Below, piece after piece: positions 20,841 to 32,500 of a stretch of DNA of 64,000 nt. The position numbers were made by a program, and so were the translations under genes. The notes beneath the pieces are model-generated. The model had not been told where the DNA came from. It made no database searches and saw only the letters and a list, made by a program, of their open reading frames with translations. The stretch is from Parapristionchus giblindavisi (lineage: Eukaryota > Nematoda > Chromadorea > Rhabditida > Diplogasteridae), in the NCBI GenBank assembly GCA_943737045.1, contig CALSFV010000034.1:248001-312000 (forward strand). The letters are read 5' to 3'. Position 1 is the first letter of the stretch. Every line of letters begins with the position of its first letter.

Positions 20841-23800
20841 TTAAGCGACAGTCTTGATCTTTCCGAGTGCGTCTTGTAGAGTCATTATCTCGGCTGAAAT
20901 GGAATGTAAAATAAATTTTGTGTTCACGAAAACATTGTGGTTAAATTGTAATAATTAGTAATGTCAGTAATCTTTTAGTAATATTATTCGGCCAGTTAGA
21001 ATTCTATATTTATGCAAATGTTTTAACACTGGGACACTCAGCCAAGTTTTCCGCAAGTATCAACAACTAAGCAAGTTGACCGCAAAATGCTCTGAAACGT
21101 TGCGCGCACTTTTCGTAACGGGCAACAACGGAACAATTTTTAAGCGCTTCGTTGTTAATACTAGCGGCAAAGTTGCTCGACGATCCTAGTGAATATAATA
21201 ATTAAAATAATAAATCTCACATGTGATATCAGAAGCCAGCTTCTGTAGACTGGTCACTTTATCGAGAGTTTCGATTCTCTGTGTGTATGGATTGTATCTA
21301 ACATGGAATGGACGAGGAATTGTGGCTGCCCACGACCTTAATACATAAGGATTTATTTAAGATTTAAGTCTATCTTAAGTTATCCTTAGGCAATAAGTTA
21401 CTTACTTTAGCTTATTCTTAGCACTTTCAAATGAATCAGCGAGGTAGTATTTGGGCTGATATTCAGTGATAGGATATTTAGTCACTGAAGTGACAGAGGG
21501 ATCGAATGGTCCAATTTCGGGCTGAAATTGGTGCATTGAGTGATGCCAACTAGTCGACGTTTCCTACCTTATCCGAAACAGCGTACTGTAGTTCACCAAA
21601 TGATGACAAAAGTCCTGCTCCGTAGGCCTTCTTTTCTCCACCTTGTAGACAAAGACCAAATTCAATTGTGAACCAATAAAGCTGAATAATAATCAATAAT
21701 TAGATCTACCGTAATCATCACTTACCGTAGCTAGCTTTTCAATGGTAGCATCGTCAGCTCCGAGGGAGGCCAATCCAATTTCTTGCGAAAAATGAGCAAA
21801 TTCAGTATCAGCAAAAAGGGGAGCATGGCCAAGGAGCTCATGGCAGATATCACTGAAGAATATTGATTGATTGGAGGATACTATAGAAGATTACGGTAGT
21901 TAACTTACGGTTCGGGTGTGTATTTGGGTTCGGAATGATGTCTGATGTATTGAGTGGAGTGGAAGACACGGAATGCAAGACCAGCGAGGAAATCACGAGA
22001 TGAGAGGAGACCAGCGACTGGACGAAGGGTGAATCCAGTACAATCTGAGAAGAATTGATCTTTGATCTTTATTTATTTAATTTTTTTATTTAAGAGAGCG
22101 GTGGAAGTTATAATACCTATTGACATAACTGTAGTGAAACTTACAAAGATCCTAGACATGATCAGTTTAAATATCGAATAGTCTAGACATAATCATGTCA
22201 TTCATCATATTCTTACTATTAGTGCAGTTTGATTGACCCACCCCCATTCTTTTATCAAATCTGGTTTCCATCAAATGCAACTACATGGAAAGAAATAACA
22301 CCGATCATGAGTTGAAAGATGACAAATTTACTTCTAATCGAGCTATGTTTTGCACAAATTCACTCCCGTGTAACTTTATCACTTTGTTTATCATCGAATT
22401 CGCTCTAATCGATTGATATTAGACGAAAGTGATCAACACCATACATAAATTAATTAATTGTATTTCCTGTTCGAACTCAAACTCGAAAGATAAAAGATCA
22501 AAGATCGAAGACATACCCTTGAGGAAATCAGATACATCTTGAAGCTGAGGAATATTATCACGGGCGTATCCACAGTTCTGTTGCATCAGTGGGAAGATGT
22601 GATTGAATTCCTGTAGAGATATTGGATTAATAAAAGCCACCCTGTGGTGTTATAACTGGTGTATGGTGCACAACTCACTTTGCAGGCGTACTTGGGGTAG
22701 AGTGCGGTGAGTTCATCCCATACACATTGCCATGTAGCCGTCTCCTGTTCGGTGTATTCAATACGGGGGATCTTGTCACCACTACAATTCGAAGATTACA
22801 CCATGCACCGACTCACACACTACACCACTTACTGTCTGAAGTTGAAGGCGATATCAGCGAATTGCTTGCGACGAGCACGGTAGACCTCATCTTTGAAGCC
22901 CTGAGAATACAGTAGTTATGTGGTGTATGGTGTATGGCTGAGGTGTTTTGTGAAACGTCGTCTACTCACTGGATGGTCACAATCGAGTTCAGCTCCATAA
23001 CTGAGAATACGGTTAGCGAACTGATCGATATCCTTGACCTTCTGGGGATACCAAGGGATCGATTCTGAAACGATTACGGTAAATTTGGACCTCATCAAAT
23101 CGATTACTGTACCCTTGTTCTGCTTGCTGGAGGAGTTGAAGTCATGGACGATTATGGTGCTCGCTTTGCTCCTAAAGTGGATACTGTAAGTCATGGATTA
23201 CGGTAGATTATGGTACTTGAATAATTGGATAATCTCTTCAATCTTTTCTTGGTCAGCATCCGGAGCGCATTCGACGAGAATCTCATAATGTCCTGCACGG
23301 TTCTTTGATGGACGAGATTCGATATGGGTCAGATTCACATTACGATCCTGAATTGATCTTTGATCTTTGAACGTTTGATTTCAACAATAGTGTGGACCCA
23401 GACATTTCTTGCTTGTAGTATTATGGAAACGTATTAAATCGAAAAACGCGCAATAGAAACTAGTGAACAGAGATTGATCTTCAAATGCTGCAGAGTGGAA
23501 GGTCATTCTGATCAATCAGCAGACATTAAGGTATCATACAAAGATTGAAGTGGTATAAAATGAAATAAATGTATGAAGTTGTTAACAATTAATCAGGTGG
23601 TCTTACACATACTATCACAGACAATGAGAATAGAGGGGAAGGTTGTCACTTTCCAGTTCTATCATGAATTATACGTGCAGGGATACCCCCTTGCGTGTTT
23701 TATGCTTCAAACTGCTAACAATGATGACAGATCAAAGAGCATACCTGGAAGACTTTAAGGGTCTCAGCGAGAGCTCCGGCCTTCTCGTGAAGAGTGAAGA

Positions 23801-24728
23801 TTATCGAAGTACGAGCATCCGTAGTTGACACTTCCTCCACGTACGAATCCATCGTATAGCGCTGAATAGCAATGGATAGAAGTGATGGAACGATTAAATC
23901 AAGGTAATCAAGGTGACGATCTCTCTAGTTCTTCCCCTCCTAACACATTTCGTTGACGGCATGATTGTTCGATGTGTTCATACTTTTCATCATACTATAG
24001 ACTATAGGACATAAACTACGGTAGATCAATGATAATAGATCAATACCAGTGCTTCCTCGTCTAACATGGATGGCATAAAGGTGGGCGGCATATCTTTGAC
24101 GATAGAAAGTTGATCGAATGGCAGAATGAATGAAAGGAATTGATGGGGAGGAGTCACAAATGGAAATGTTCCCTTTTACTTCTACTCACTATTAGATACA
24201 GTGGATGGTTTCAGTTTGAACAAGTTCTATTGAAATTTATGGGACTATAACTATGAAAGGAACGCTCTATGGTCGCTTCCTTTCAGAGTATAAGGAACTA
24301 TTGTTAAAGTATTTCGGTCATTCGAAACAATTTGAGTGGGAGACATGATGTCTACTGATTGGTAGATGGTAAGGGCAACATGATTGGAAGTGATAGGGAG
24401 AAGATGAGAGAGGAGATGATATTTAGGTCAATTGAATAGTCTGCATACTCACGTGGAGGGAAAAGATATTCTTTGATCAGAGTAACAAGTGATATAAATG
24501 AGTAAATGGTATTACTTATCATATCACAATTCTCGAATAGGTAACTATTTTTGAATGCCTTAATTTAGCAAAATATTTCACAATTTTTTTCTATACCCTC
24601 AAAATATTAATATAACGAAGAAAAAAACTAACAGAAGGTGTTTGAGGTGGTGAATTTACAATATTCTTCGATGGAGTACGTGCATTACGTTGACGAATAT
24701 CATCAGATGATGATTCGATGGCGACCAT
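20841..24728 (-). CDS. pah-1: Phenylalanine 4-hydroxylase
   Basis: Tetrahydrobiopterin- and iron-dependent hydroxylase converting phenylalanine to tyrosine. Common exons: 23745-23861, 23217-23347, 23113-23183, 22970-23064, 22833-22900, 22679-22781, 22517-22610, 21909-22044, 21726-21852, 21568-21681, 21406-21521, 21221-21336, 20841-20893, all phases consistent. Two first exons both join in phase 0: 24047-24091 (MPPTFMPSM..., 461 residues) and 24633-24728 ([10 protein letters not shown]..., 478 residues). The proximal MPP start resembles the C. elegans PAH-1 start. Seen: an N-terminal ACT domain ([24 protein letters not shown]); WYPQK and [34 protein letters not shown] with both iron-binding His; YWFTIEFG with the iron-binding Glu; [15 protein letters not shown]; and a C-terminal oligomerisation tail [16 protein letters not shown]. 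The phenylalanine rather than tyrosine or tryptophan enzyme is supported by overall similarity to nematode PAH-1 and the ACT domain. Confidence 0.95.
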
Positions 24729-26183
24729 TCTGGGAAAAGATCAAAGATCAATTATGGATTTCAAATATATGAGGAAAAGCATGCTAAACCAATCATAAGG
24801 AGCGTTAAATTGTGCAGAACTTAGGAGAGAATACTTCTGAGAACAGTCTTGACCATATCGAATTAGATTATATATACGTTATCAATGAGATATGAAGATC
24901 TTATCAAATTGATATCAATCTCTCATTCTATTATCATTAGTTTCTTATCTATTAGATAATGTGTGGGAAATATGCAAATGCGATATCTTATCTCTCATCT
25001 TTCTTGCAAGATATTTGAAATGATAGTATGTTATGTTATGTTTCAAATCCGACTTAACTTTCCTACATTTCTCATTTCATTTGATCCATTCTCTGTATCT
25101 GTTCTGATCCATTTCTAATGTCGTCATATCTTTTCTGTCTCTGCAACTAAGATAAGATTAGTATCATTTATCTTCATTGATAGCACTGAGATGTTTCGAG
25201 AACACGAGGGAAGAAGAAAAACGTGGTTCTTAAATGAAATGAACTTTAATAGTCCTACTACGATTTCATTGAAACTTGAAAAGTGTAAAGTGTTCGGTTC
25301 ATGCATGACTGATTCCCATTCACTTCATCCGTTCAGACTTCGATACCGATCATACTTTGGCAACACTTTCTCTGCACTCTCTCAAATTCCCATACTATCT
25401 CACCCGTACTCTCTCACATTGCCCTGCTCTCTCATCTTCTCTCTAACCACCATCAACTGGACTGATCCAGCGATGCCACACTAATTCGATCATCATAGAC
25501 AGTGCGATTGTAGTGTCTGCACTCTCTCCATATACCATACTATCTCGTCACTCTCTAACTTCATGTGCTCTATACTATTCATATGTCTCTATCAAAATAA
25601 GTGAAATTTCAATGATGCAGATGATATGAAAAAAAGTACATGTCTCGTTTTTTTTCAACAGTAATACCAATGGAATATTGAATGCTAAATTCGATTTCGT
25701 GAACAATATAAACATTTGCTATATTCCAAATTATATCAGGAAACAAATAAGGTAGAATTAAATCTGTACATCCCTAAATTCATTGGCTACCTTGCACAGG
25801 GTGTAGTAATAAGAAACTACACGTGGGACGAACTGAACAAACTTCGATCAAATAAGCTCTTTTATTACTCTTCCCTTCCTACAAGATGAATACTCTCGTG
25901 ACTACAATAAATTCCCTTAGTACAAGAGTAATAAAATCTTACACGGAAGAGTTTCTGTGATTGTCTAAGATTTCGTTGAAGAACTTCAGGCAATTAATCC
26001 ATTCATGTTTTTGATGACGTTCCCTCTCACTCTCACTCCTTTCCATTTCAACGAATTGGATTTAGGGGCGAAACAAATTGTTTAGGAAACGATCTTACGT
26101 CTTTATTTACATACAAATATTATACACACAGAATATACAACGTTTCGGATGGATAATTGGATCATTTTTCGAATGAGAAGATG
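24729..26183. other. Upstream region of pah-1, no gene seen
   Basis: AT-rich DNA. The TTTTCCCAG immediately before 24728 could be a trans-splice acceptor. An open frame at 25191-25484 (plus) shows no coding features. Confidence 0.45.
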
Positions 26184-26185
26184 TA

Positions 26186-26400
26186 CAGTACTGGCCAAAA
26201 TCATATGGTATTTTGTTTTTCTTGAAATATTTTGTACGAAGAAGGAAGAAAAAATATAACTAAAAATCAAGAAAAATCTAAATTTGAAAAAAATCGATAA
26301 TTTCGGAATATTACGCTACAGAACGGTTCCAGTTAATAATGCAGTAGGCAGATAAAATAATTCAGGAAAACAAAATACCATAAAATTTTGGCCAGTACTG
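26186..26400. mobile_element. Tc1/mariner-type MITE, 215 bp
   Basis: Ends CAGTACTGGCCAAAATCATA and the complement (TTTTGGCCAGTACTG), flanked by TA on both sides (26184-26185, 26401-26402). CAGTACTGGCCAAAA is a common Tc1/mariner terminus. No ORF. Confidence 0.85.
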
Positions 26401-26587
26401 TAGATTATTGATTGATTTTGAATCACAGAATATCGTCGATCAATTAAAGTAGATGGTATTGTATAAAGCTCATGGGAGATAATAAGGACAAATGATTAGA
26501 AGTAGAACTCGATAACCCGATATCTGAAATCAATCAATCAATAATCGATTCCCGTGTTCAATCGAAAACTCACAATATATTATTGAT

Positions 26588-29500
26588 TTAAAAAGCGATA
26601 ACGATCGCTCCGATAACATAAACAATGACTATACAGCATGACATCAAATTATTGAGCGCTACATGGATTTGTAACCAATCAGCTGCGGCATTCTGAAAGG
26701 AATGATTACGGTATCGATCGATAATGATTACAGTATACCTTAGACGAAGTACCGTCCGTGACAGGATCCTCTTCGAATCCACAACAAACATTCGCGTTGA
26801 GAACCGACGCTAGGAGGGTGTAACGGTGCGCTGAATAATTATTTGATTTAATTTATTCGTTTTAAACTCGTACTTCCTTTTGAACATTCGTTGATTTCCG
26901 ATCATTATTTCCATTCAATCCCATTTTATTTCCCATCGTAAACGTCTCTAATACTATTAATGGTACTGTGCACGAACCCTTTTTTTACAGATTCAACCCA
27001 CGATCTGTCTATGTTCAAGTAGACATTGAACACCACGTGGTTGAGAGACCAACGTACTATTTTGAAGATGAGGAATCAACAATATCATCTTTTTATCTCT
27101 AGCCATTGCAATAAAAAAATTGGATAAATTGCTACTTTGTGTTCGAGAGAAAATATGGGCGCTATTAGTAAGAGTAGATGATTCAATGTCACGTGATAAA
27201 TCTTACCGGGTGGTACTTTTCGTTGAACTCTGGCTGCAGCAGAAATGATAACGGTTGCAATGAGAGAGACGACTGACAAACCGAGAGTGAAGGCATAGAA
27301 AACATCTGTTAAGGGAAGGTTACTGTAGATCAAAGATCAAAGATCAAAGATCACTTACATATCTTGGGAATGCTTTCACCGAATCCCACTTGGGGCGTTT
27401 TGTTGGCAAGAAATTGGAAGCACATAAATTGAAGAAGAATGGAGAACATTTTCACGTTAATCTGAATATAAAAGATTTGTATTAAATTCGTTTTTCTTAT
27501 GTTTCAGAATAATCTCAAAACTAAGATAACTTTATGATATTTGATTTTGCTTTCGCCATTCTCGAACAACTTTTAAATGGAACATGCGAATATTCATGAA
27601 TAGCTATTTTCATATTTTGTTAATTAATACCTGTTGTTGGAACTTTCCGAAGAAGGGAGCGAGGAGAATAAGAAGAGCAGAGATTAGAACAGGAATAGTC
27701 AATTCAATAGATAAAGTTGTCGACTTTCTTCGTGCCGTCACGCATATTTCGAGCTCTTCAGCCCTGATTATTGATTGATTAAAGTTCAAAGTTCAAAGAT
27801 CACCAACTTCATATCGTCATCAGCTGCTAATTTCTTGATCCATGAGTTCTCAATGTGCCAGTTGGTACGAATACTGTCAACATCGAGACCATCTGTGAAG
27901 ACCAAAGATCAATCGATAAATTTGAAAGATCAAAGATCAACAAAGAATTCCTTACCCTCTCCACTTAGGATGAAGTACTTGATGTATCGCTTGTAGAGAG
28001 ATGAGCGAAGTTTGAAGCAACAATGCTTGCGATCCTAAAAAGAATCAATAAACAGGAATATTGATTGATATGACATACATTAGGATAATCAGAGTAGTCG
28101 ATTTCACACTGTGCCTGCATACGGTATTCGAGTCTTGCAGTGACGTTTCCTGAATCAAACAATCGATAAATCAATATATTAGAAACAGTGTTTATTGTAA
28201 CAAGTAAATCAATAAATTTAAAATCTTTACCAGTCATTCTGGCCTCGATGTTCTGATAGTTTGTGTAGTCAACTGATTGAGCCGATGTTTGGAATCTATA
28301 ATGAATAATTTATTGTCAGTCTAAAGTGTTCTTCAGTAAAATACTGACTGTTTCAGAGTCATGGAAAAAAATTATTCTCGTAGCGAAATATCAGTGCGGC
28401 GAAGGGGCTTTCACGTAATAATTACATCTAATTGATTTTTCAAGCATAAATTCCAATAATTTTGTAGGTGAATAAACGAGATACGAGCTGTTGCAAAATG
28501 CACTGTCAAATGACGTTATAGACGACTGAAAACACAAAAATAAATTTCATAGTCTTAAAATGAGATAGCTCTGGATGTTTTAGTTACATTATAATGATCA
28601 ATTAACATACTTCTCAGAGTTGATATCAGGCACCCATAATCGTCCAAAACTCTTGATGTTGAGTGTATCTGTCTTCCAATCGATTTGATCCCAACGGAGA
28701 CGACGATCTTTCCATGACTGATAAAGAATTATCATGAGATCAAAGATTAAAGATCACTATTCAGAGATCAATTAAACCGAAATATAGTCAAAGGTTGGTA
28801 ATCAATAATACGTTTCACGACTGAGGATGTCGATGAGATATATTTTCGAAGAGACAACAATCAATAATTTATAATTGATGAAAATAAAATAATAAATAAT
28901 TTGACCAAAATAAAATTATGGAATGAAACTAACAAGAGCTAGATATCCATTGATGTGCATCTCCTTGAAGACTTCACTCTGAAATTATGAGAAGTTAGAA
29001 TGTATTTATTGACTATCATTCACTGACAATTTATCGATTTTTTGATTCTTCGAAGTTTCTGACTCATGTGAATTTTGGACATACCAAAGACAAGTATTAT
29101 ATTGATATTGTATCCTTATATACATTTTATTGAGTTTCCTTATAAAATTAAATTCCTACAAAGTAGTCTAGAGACAAATTCAGTAGATTCTTCTTTTATG
29201 GGATATTTTGTAAGCCAAAATTAAATCAAGTAATCATTTCAATGAAAAACTGAATGAATATTAAAACAATCTAACCATCCACATTTGTCTGACGACGACC
29301 TTCTGAACATCAACTTCGAGTGTTTCCCCTGCAGCCACTGTAGGTGGTAGAAGCATCAACGAATTTGATTTACCTTAATCATAAATCATAAATCATGACC
29401 TTATCTCTCAAGTAATAAGTCCCCTTGTTAAGTCTCAATTCATAATCTTAAGTCGGCCCTCTTTAAAACTCCTTCTCCCGTGACTCGCCACCTCTAGTGT

Positions 29501-32500
29501 AATATGATATGATGAAGTGAGAATGGATGACTTATTGCTCTCTCACTTCTCCATACTCTCTCGTCTCTTCTCTAACCCATACTCTCCTTATTGCCGTAAC
29601 CTCTCCGAGTCTTTTACACGACTTCAATTCCGTCTAATGAACGACCGTGAATTGGTCGGTGGTGAGGGTAATTTGGGAATCGTCGACCACACCACAATGG
29701 ATACACCATAATTGACTGACCTTGCACATTATCAGCTTCTTTACTCAACTTGTAGAAGAGACAATCCTCAAGGACCGAATATTTGTGATGAGCGATATCG
29801 TCCACATCTACAATAGGAAATATTCATTATTTTTTATAATTATTTTACTTTTGAGTCTTTAAATGTCTCATAACAATGAGAATAATACAAATGTTCAGGG
29901 TATTCTGTCAGAGAAGATGATTATTTAATAAACATTTCATTGCTTCGATATGAAATCTCAGTGGTCATGTCATTTCAGATGTGCAAACATTAAAATATCT
30001 TTGAATCTCGAGTCCTGTCCCTCTACCTCTCCCTTTATCTCTCCCTCTCCCTCTGCCTCTCACTCTCCCTATTCTTGTCCTCTCTTCAGTCTACAAAGCG
30101 GATACTCGTGGAGAGAGGGGAGCACACTGGAAGAACCAGTAGAATACTCAGGATAGTTGTGATGAGAAAATACTGAGAGTAGAGAGAAAGAGAAGAGAGG
30201 TAGAGGGAGAGGTAGAGGGAGAGGGAGAGATAGAGGGAGAGGGAGAGATGGAGAGGGAGAGAGGGAGAGGTAGAGGGAGAGAGAGATTGAGGGAGAGGGA
30301 AAGATAGAGGGAGAGGGAGAGATAGATGGAGAGGGAGAACGAAACACATCAGGAAACTAATGGATGGCCTGGTTTATCTTAAGCTGAGATTGAACAACAA
30401 CGAAGTTGTTCATTGTAGTGATGATAGAGTAAAGTAATTGTGCATGAATGAGACAGATAATACATTAGTCTTGATAGATATTGACTACCTTGAAATTTGA
30501 CTAAAATCGATATACATATTTATCAATGCCGTGATAGTAATATACAAGAAACGGAATAGAATATAATATGATTGAAGTGCTCATTGTTTATGGATTTACC
30601 TAATATTATCATCATTATGTGTATCGTCCCGCATTTTCTCTAATGTTATTACGTGCGTATATTTAATGTCGTAAATCATTTCTCTATCAGTTATTTAAAA
30701 AAGTCAATAGTTGATCTTTGATCTTTAATCTGCCCATGTGATTCCATGTATGTACACATTCATTAGTCAGTCCATTCCGTTCTATAAACAATCCCCCTCT
30801 GCATAATTTGGTCTAGAGGATTAACACTCATTGGGTCAACATGGGACCTACATGTATTATTATGTTTAGGAGCTCACATTGCCTTATTGCATAACTACGT
30901 CCTGGAGATCTACGCCCATTGAAAATTCGGCACTTCTTTGATTTCTGGCCCAGGTTATATTACAGATTAATTCTAGTCATTTCTCATTCCTCATCACTCA
31001 TTAGTCATTTAGTAACAGACGCTCTTCTCGGTTGTGGTAAAACCAACCGCATCATGATTGATAGAATTTCATTATCGATTGCTCTATCGTCAATTTAAAT
31101 CTAGATTTTTCTGCTTTGATTTTTGATCTTTGAACTTCAGACATCTTGTCGTGACCAATAATCTTCCTTCTCTACAGTGGCACAGTTCCGTTCAGAACCA
31201 TCACAAAATGGGACAGAATCAACAAAGAAAGGCTAAGAACATAGAGGGGCTAGTCCTGCCTCTCCCTTCCTGTCTAGAAGAGATGAGAAAGATCAACGAA
31301 CCGGACGATTTGTATGCCTCTGATTCATTGAATAAAAGGAGAGGGAGAGATACCTGAGGGAGAGATCCTAGAGGGAGAGGGAGAGATTGGAGAGGGGGAG
31401 ATCCTAGAGGGAGAGCGAGAGGGAGAGATGGGAGAGGGAGAGGTAGAGATCCTAGAGGGAGAGAGAGAGAGATCCTAGAGGGAGAGATCCTAGAGGGAGA
31501 AAACACAAAGCCTGATGGTTATCCTTCACACAGATTTAGACACTATATGGAACCATTCTTCATCTGGTTCTTACGATTTCGACTAGTACGAAATAGTTAC
31601 TCCATACATATCTCTATCTCTACCTCTGCCTCTCTCTACCTCTCCCTCTAGGATCTCTCCCTCTCCCTCTATGATGTCTGCCTTTTCCTCTCCCTCTACC
31701 TCTAGGATCTCTCTCTCCCTCTTCCTCTACCCCTAGGATCTCTCCCTCTCCCTCTCCCTGTACCTCTGTAGGATCTCTTCCTCTTCCTCGCAAAACACCA
31801 CGATGCACATCCCTATATGGACTAATTATACATATTGTCCTCTCCATGTCTATACCAATTCTTTTCTTCTCTCAACAAAACATCTTGATGGGTCTATGGA
31901 GAGTTAGAGGGAGAGGGAGACAGAGGGAGTGAGAGAGGGACAGGGAGAGGGAGAGATCGTAGAGGGAGAGAGAGTGAGTTCGGACAAAAAGATCTGTCAA
32001 GACGTTTGAATTTGTGAGTCCCAAGGGGATTGGAGAGGATGGAAGAGATGAGTTCAGTTATCATAGAGAATATCTATACAAAAATGAAAACAAACAGCTC
32101 CGAGTCTATTTTGCCTAGTCTAAGACCTCATTTTTCGTGATGAGAGAGAAGAGGACTTCTTTTGTATTACATGTTTGAAAATGAGAGAACATGAAAAATT
32201 AAAAAGAGGCAGATTACAATTTGTTAAGAATCCAACACCTTGCACACCTCTTGAATTTGAAACTCTCCGCTTTGGCAATGCTGTCTCGTAGACCACGAAA
32301 GCGAGAGATCGTTGCCAGAGAGGAGAGTTTCAAATTAGCTCGGGCGTGACTATATTCTAAACTAAATGAGAGGAATCTAACTCTTCCCCCTGAATTTAGT
32401 TCCTTCTCGTTATCTTCGAAGTGGTGTTATCTTGATTAACTATATCCTCTACACTCTCATTTTATTAGACAATTTAGGTCTTGGAGAGGAGGGGGGAGGA

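Noticed and set aside
25191..25484. 97-residue plus-strand frame
   Set aside because: No signal, motif or acceptor; lies in the upstream region of pah-1.
30069..30349. Ser-Pro-Leu-rich frames on the minus strand
   Set aside because: Low-complexity GAGAGGG DNA within the first intron of the channel gene.
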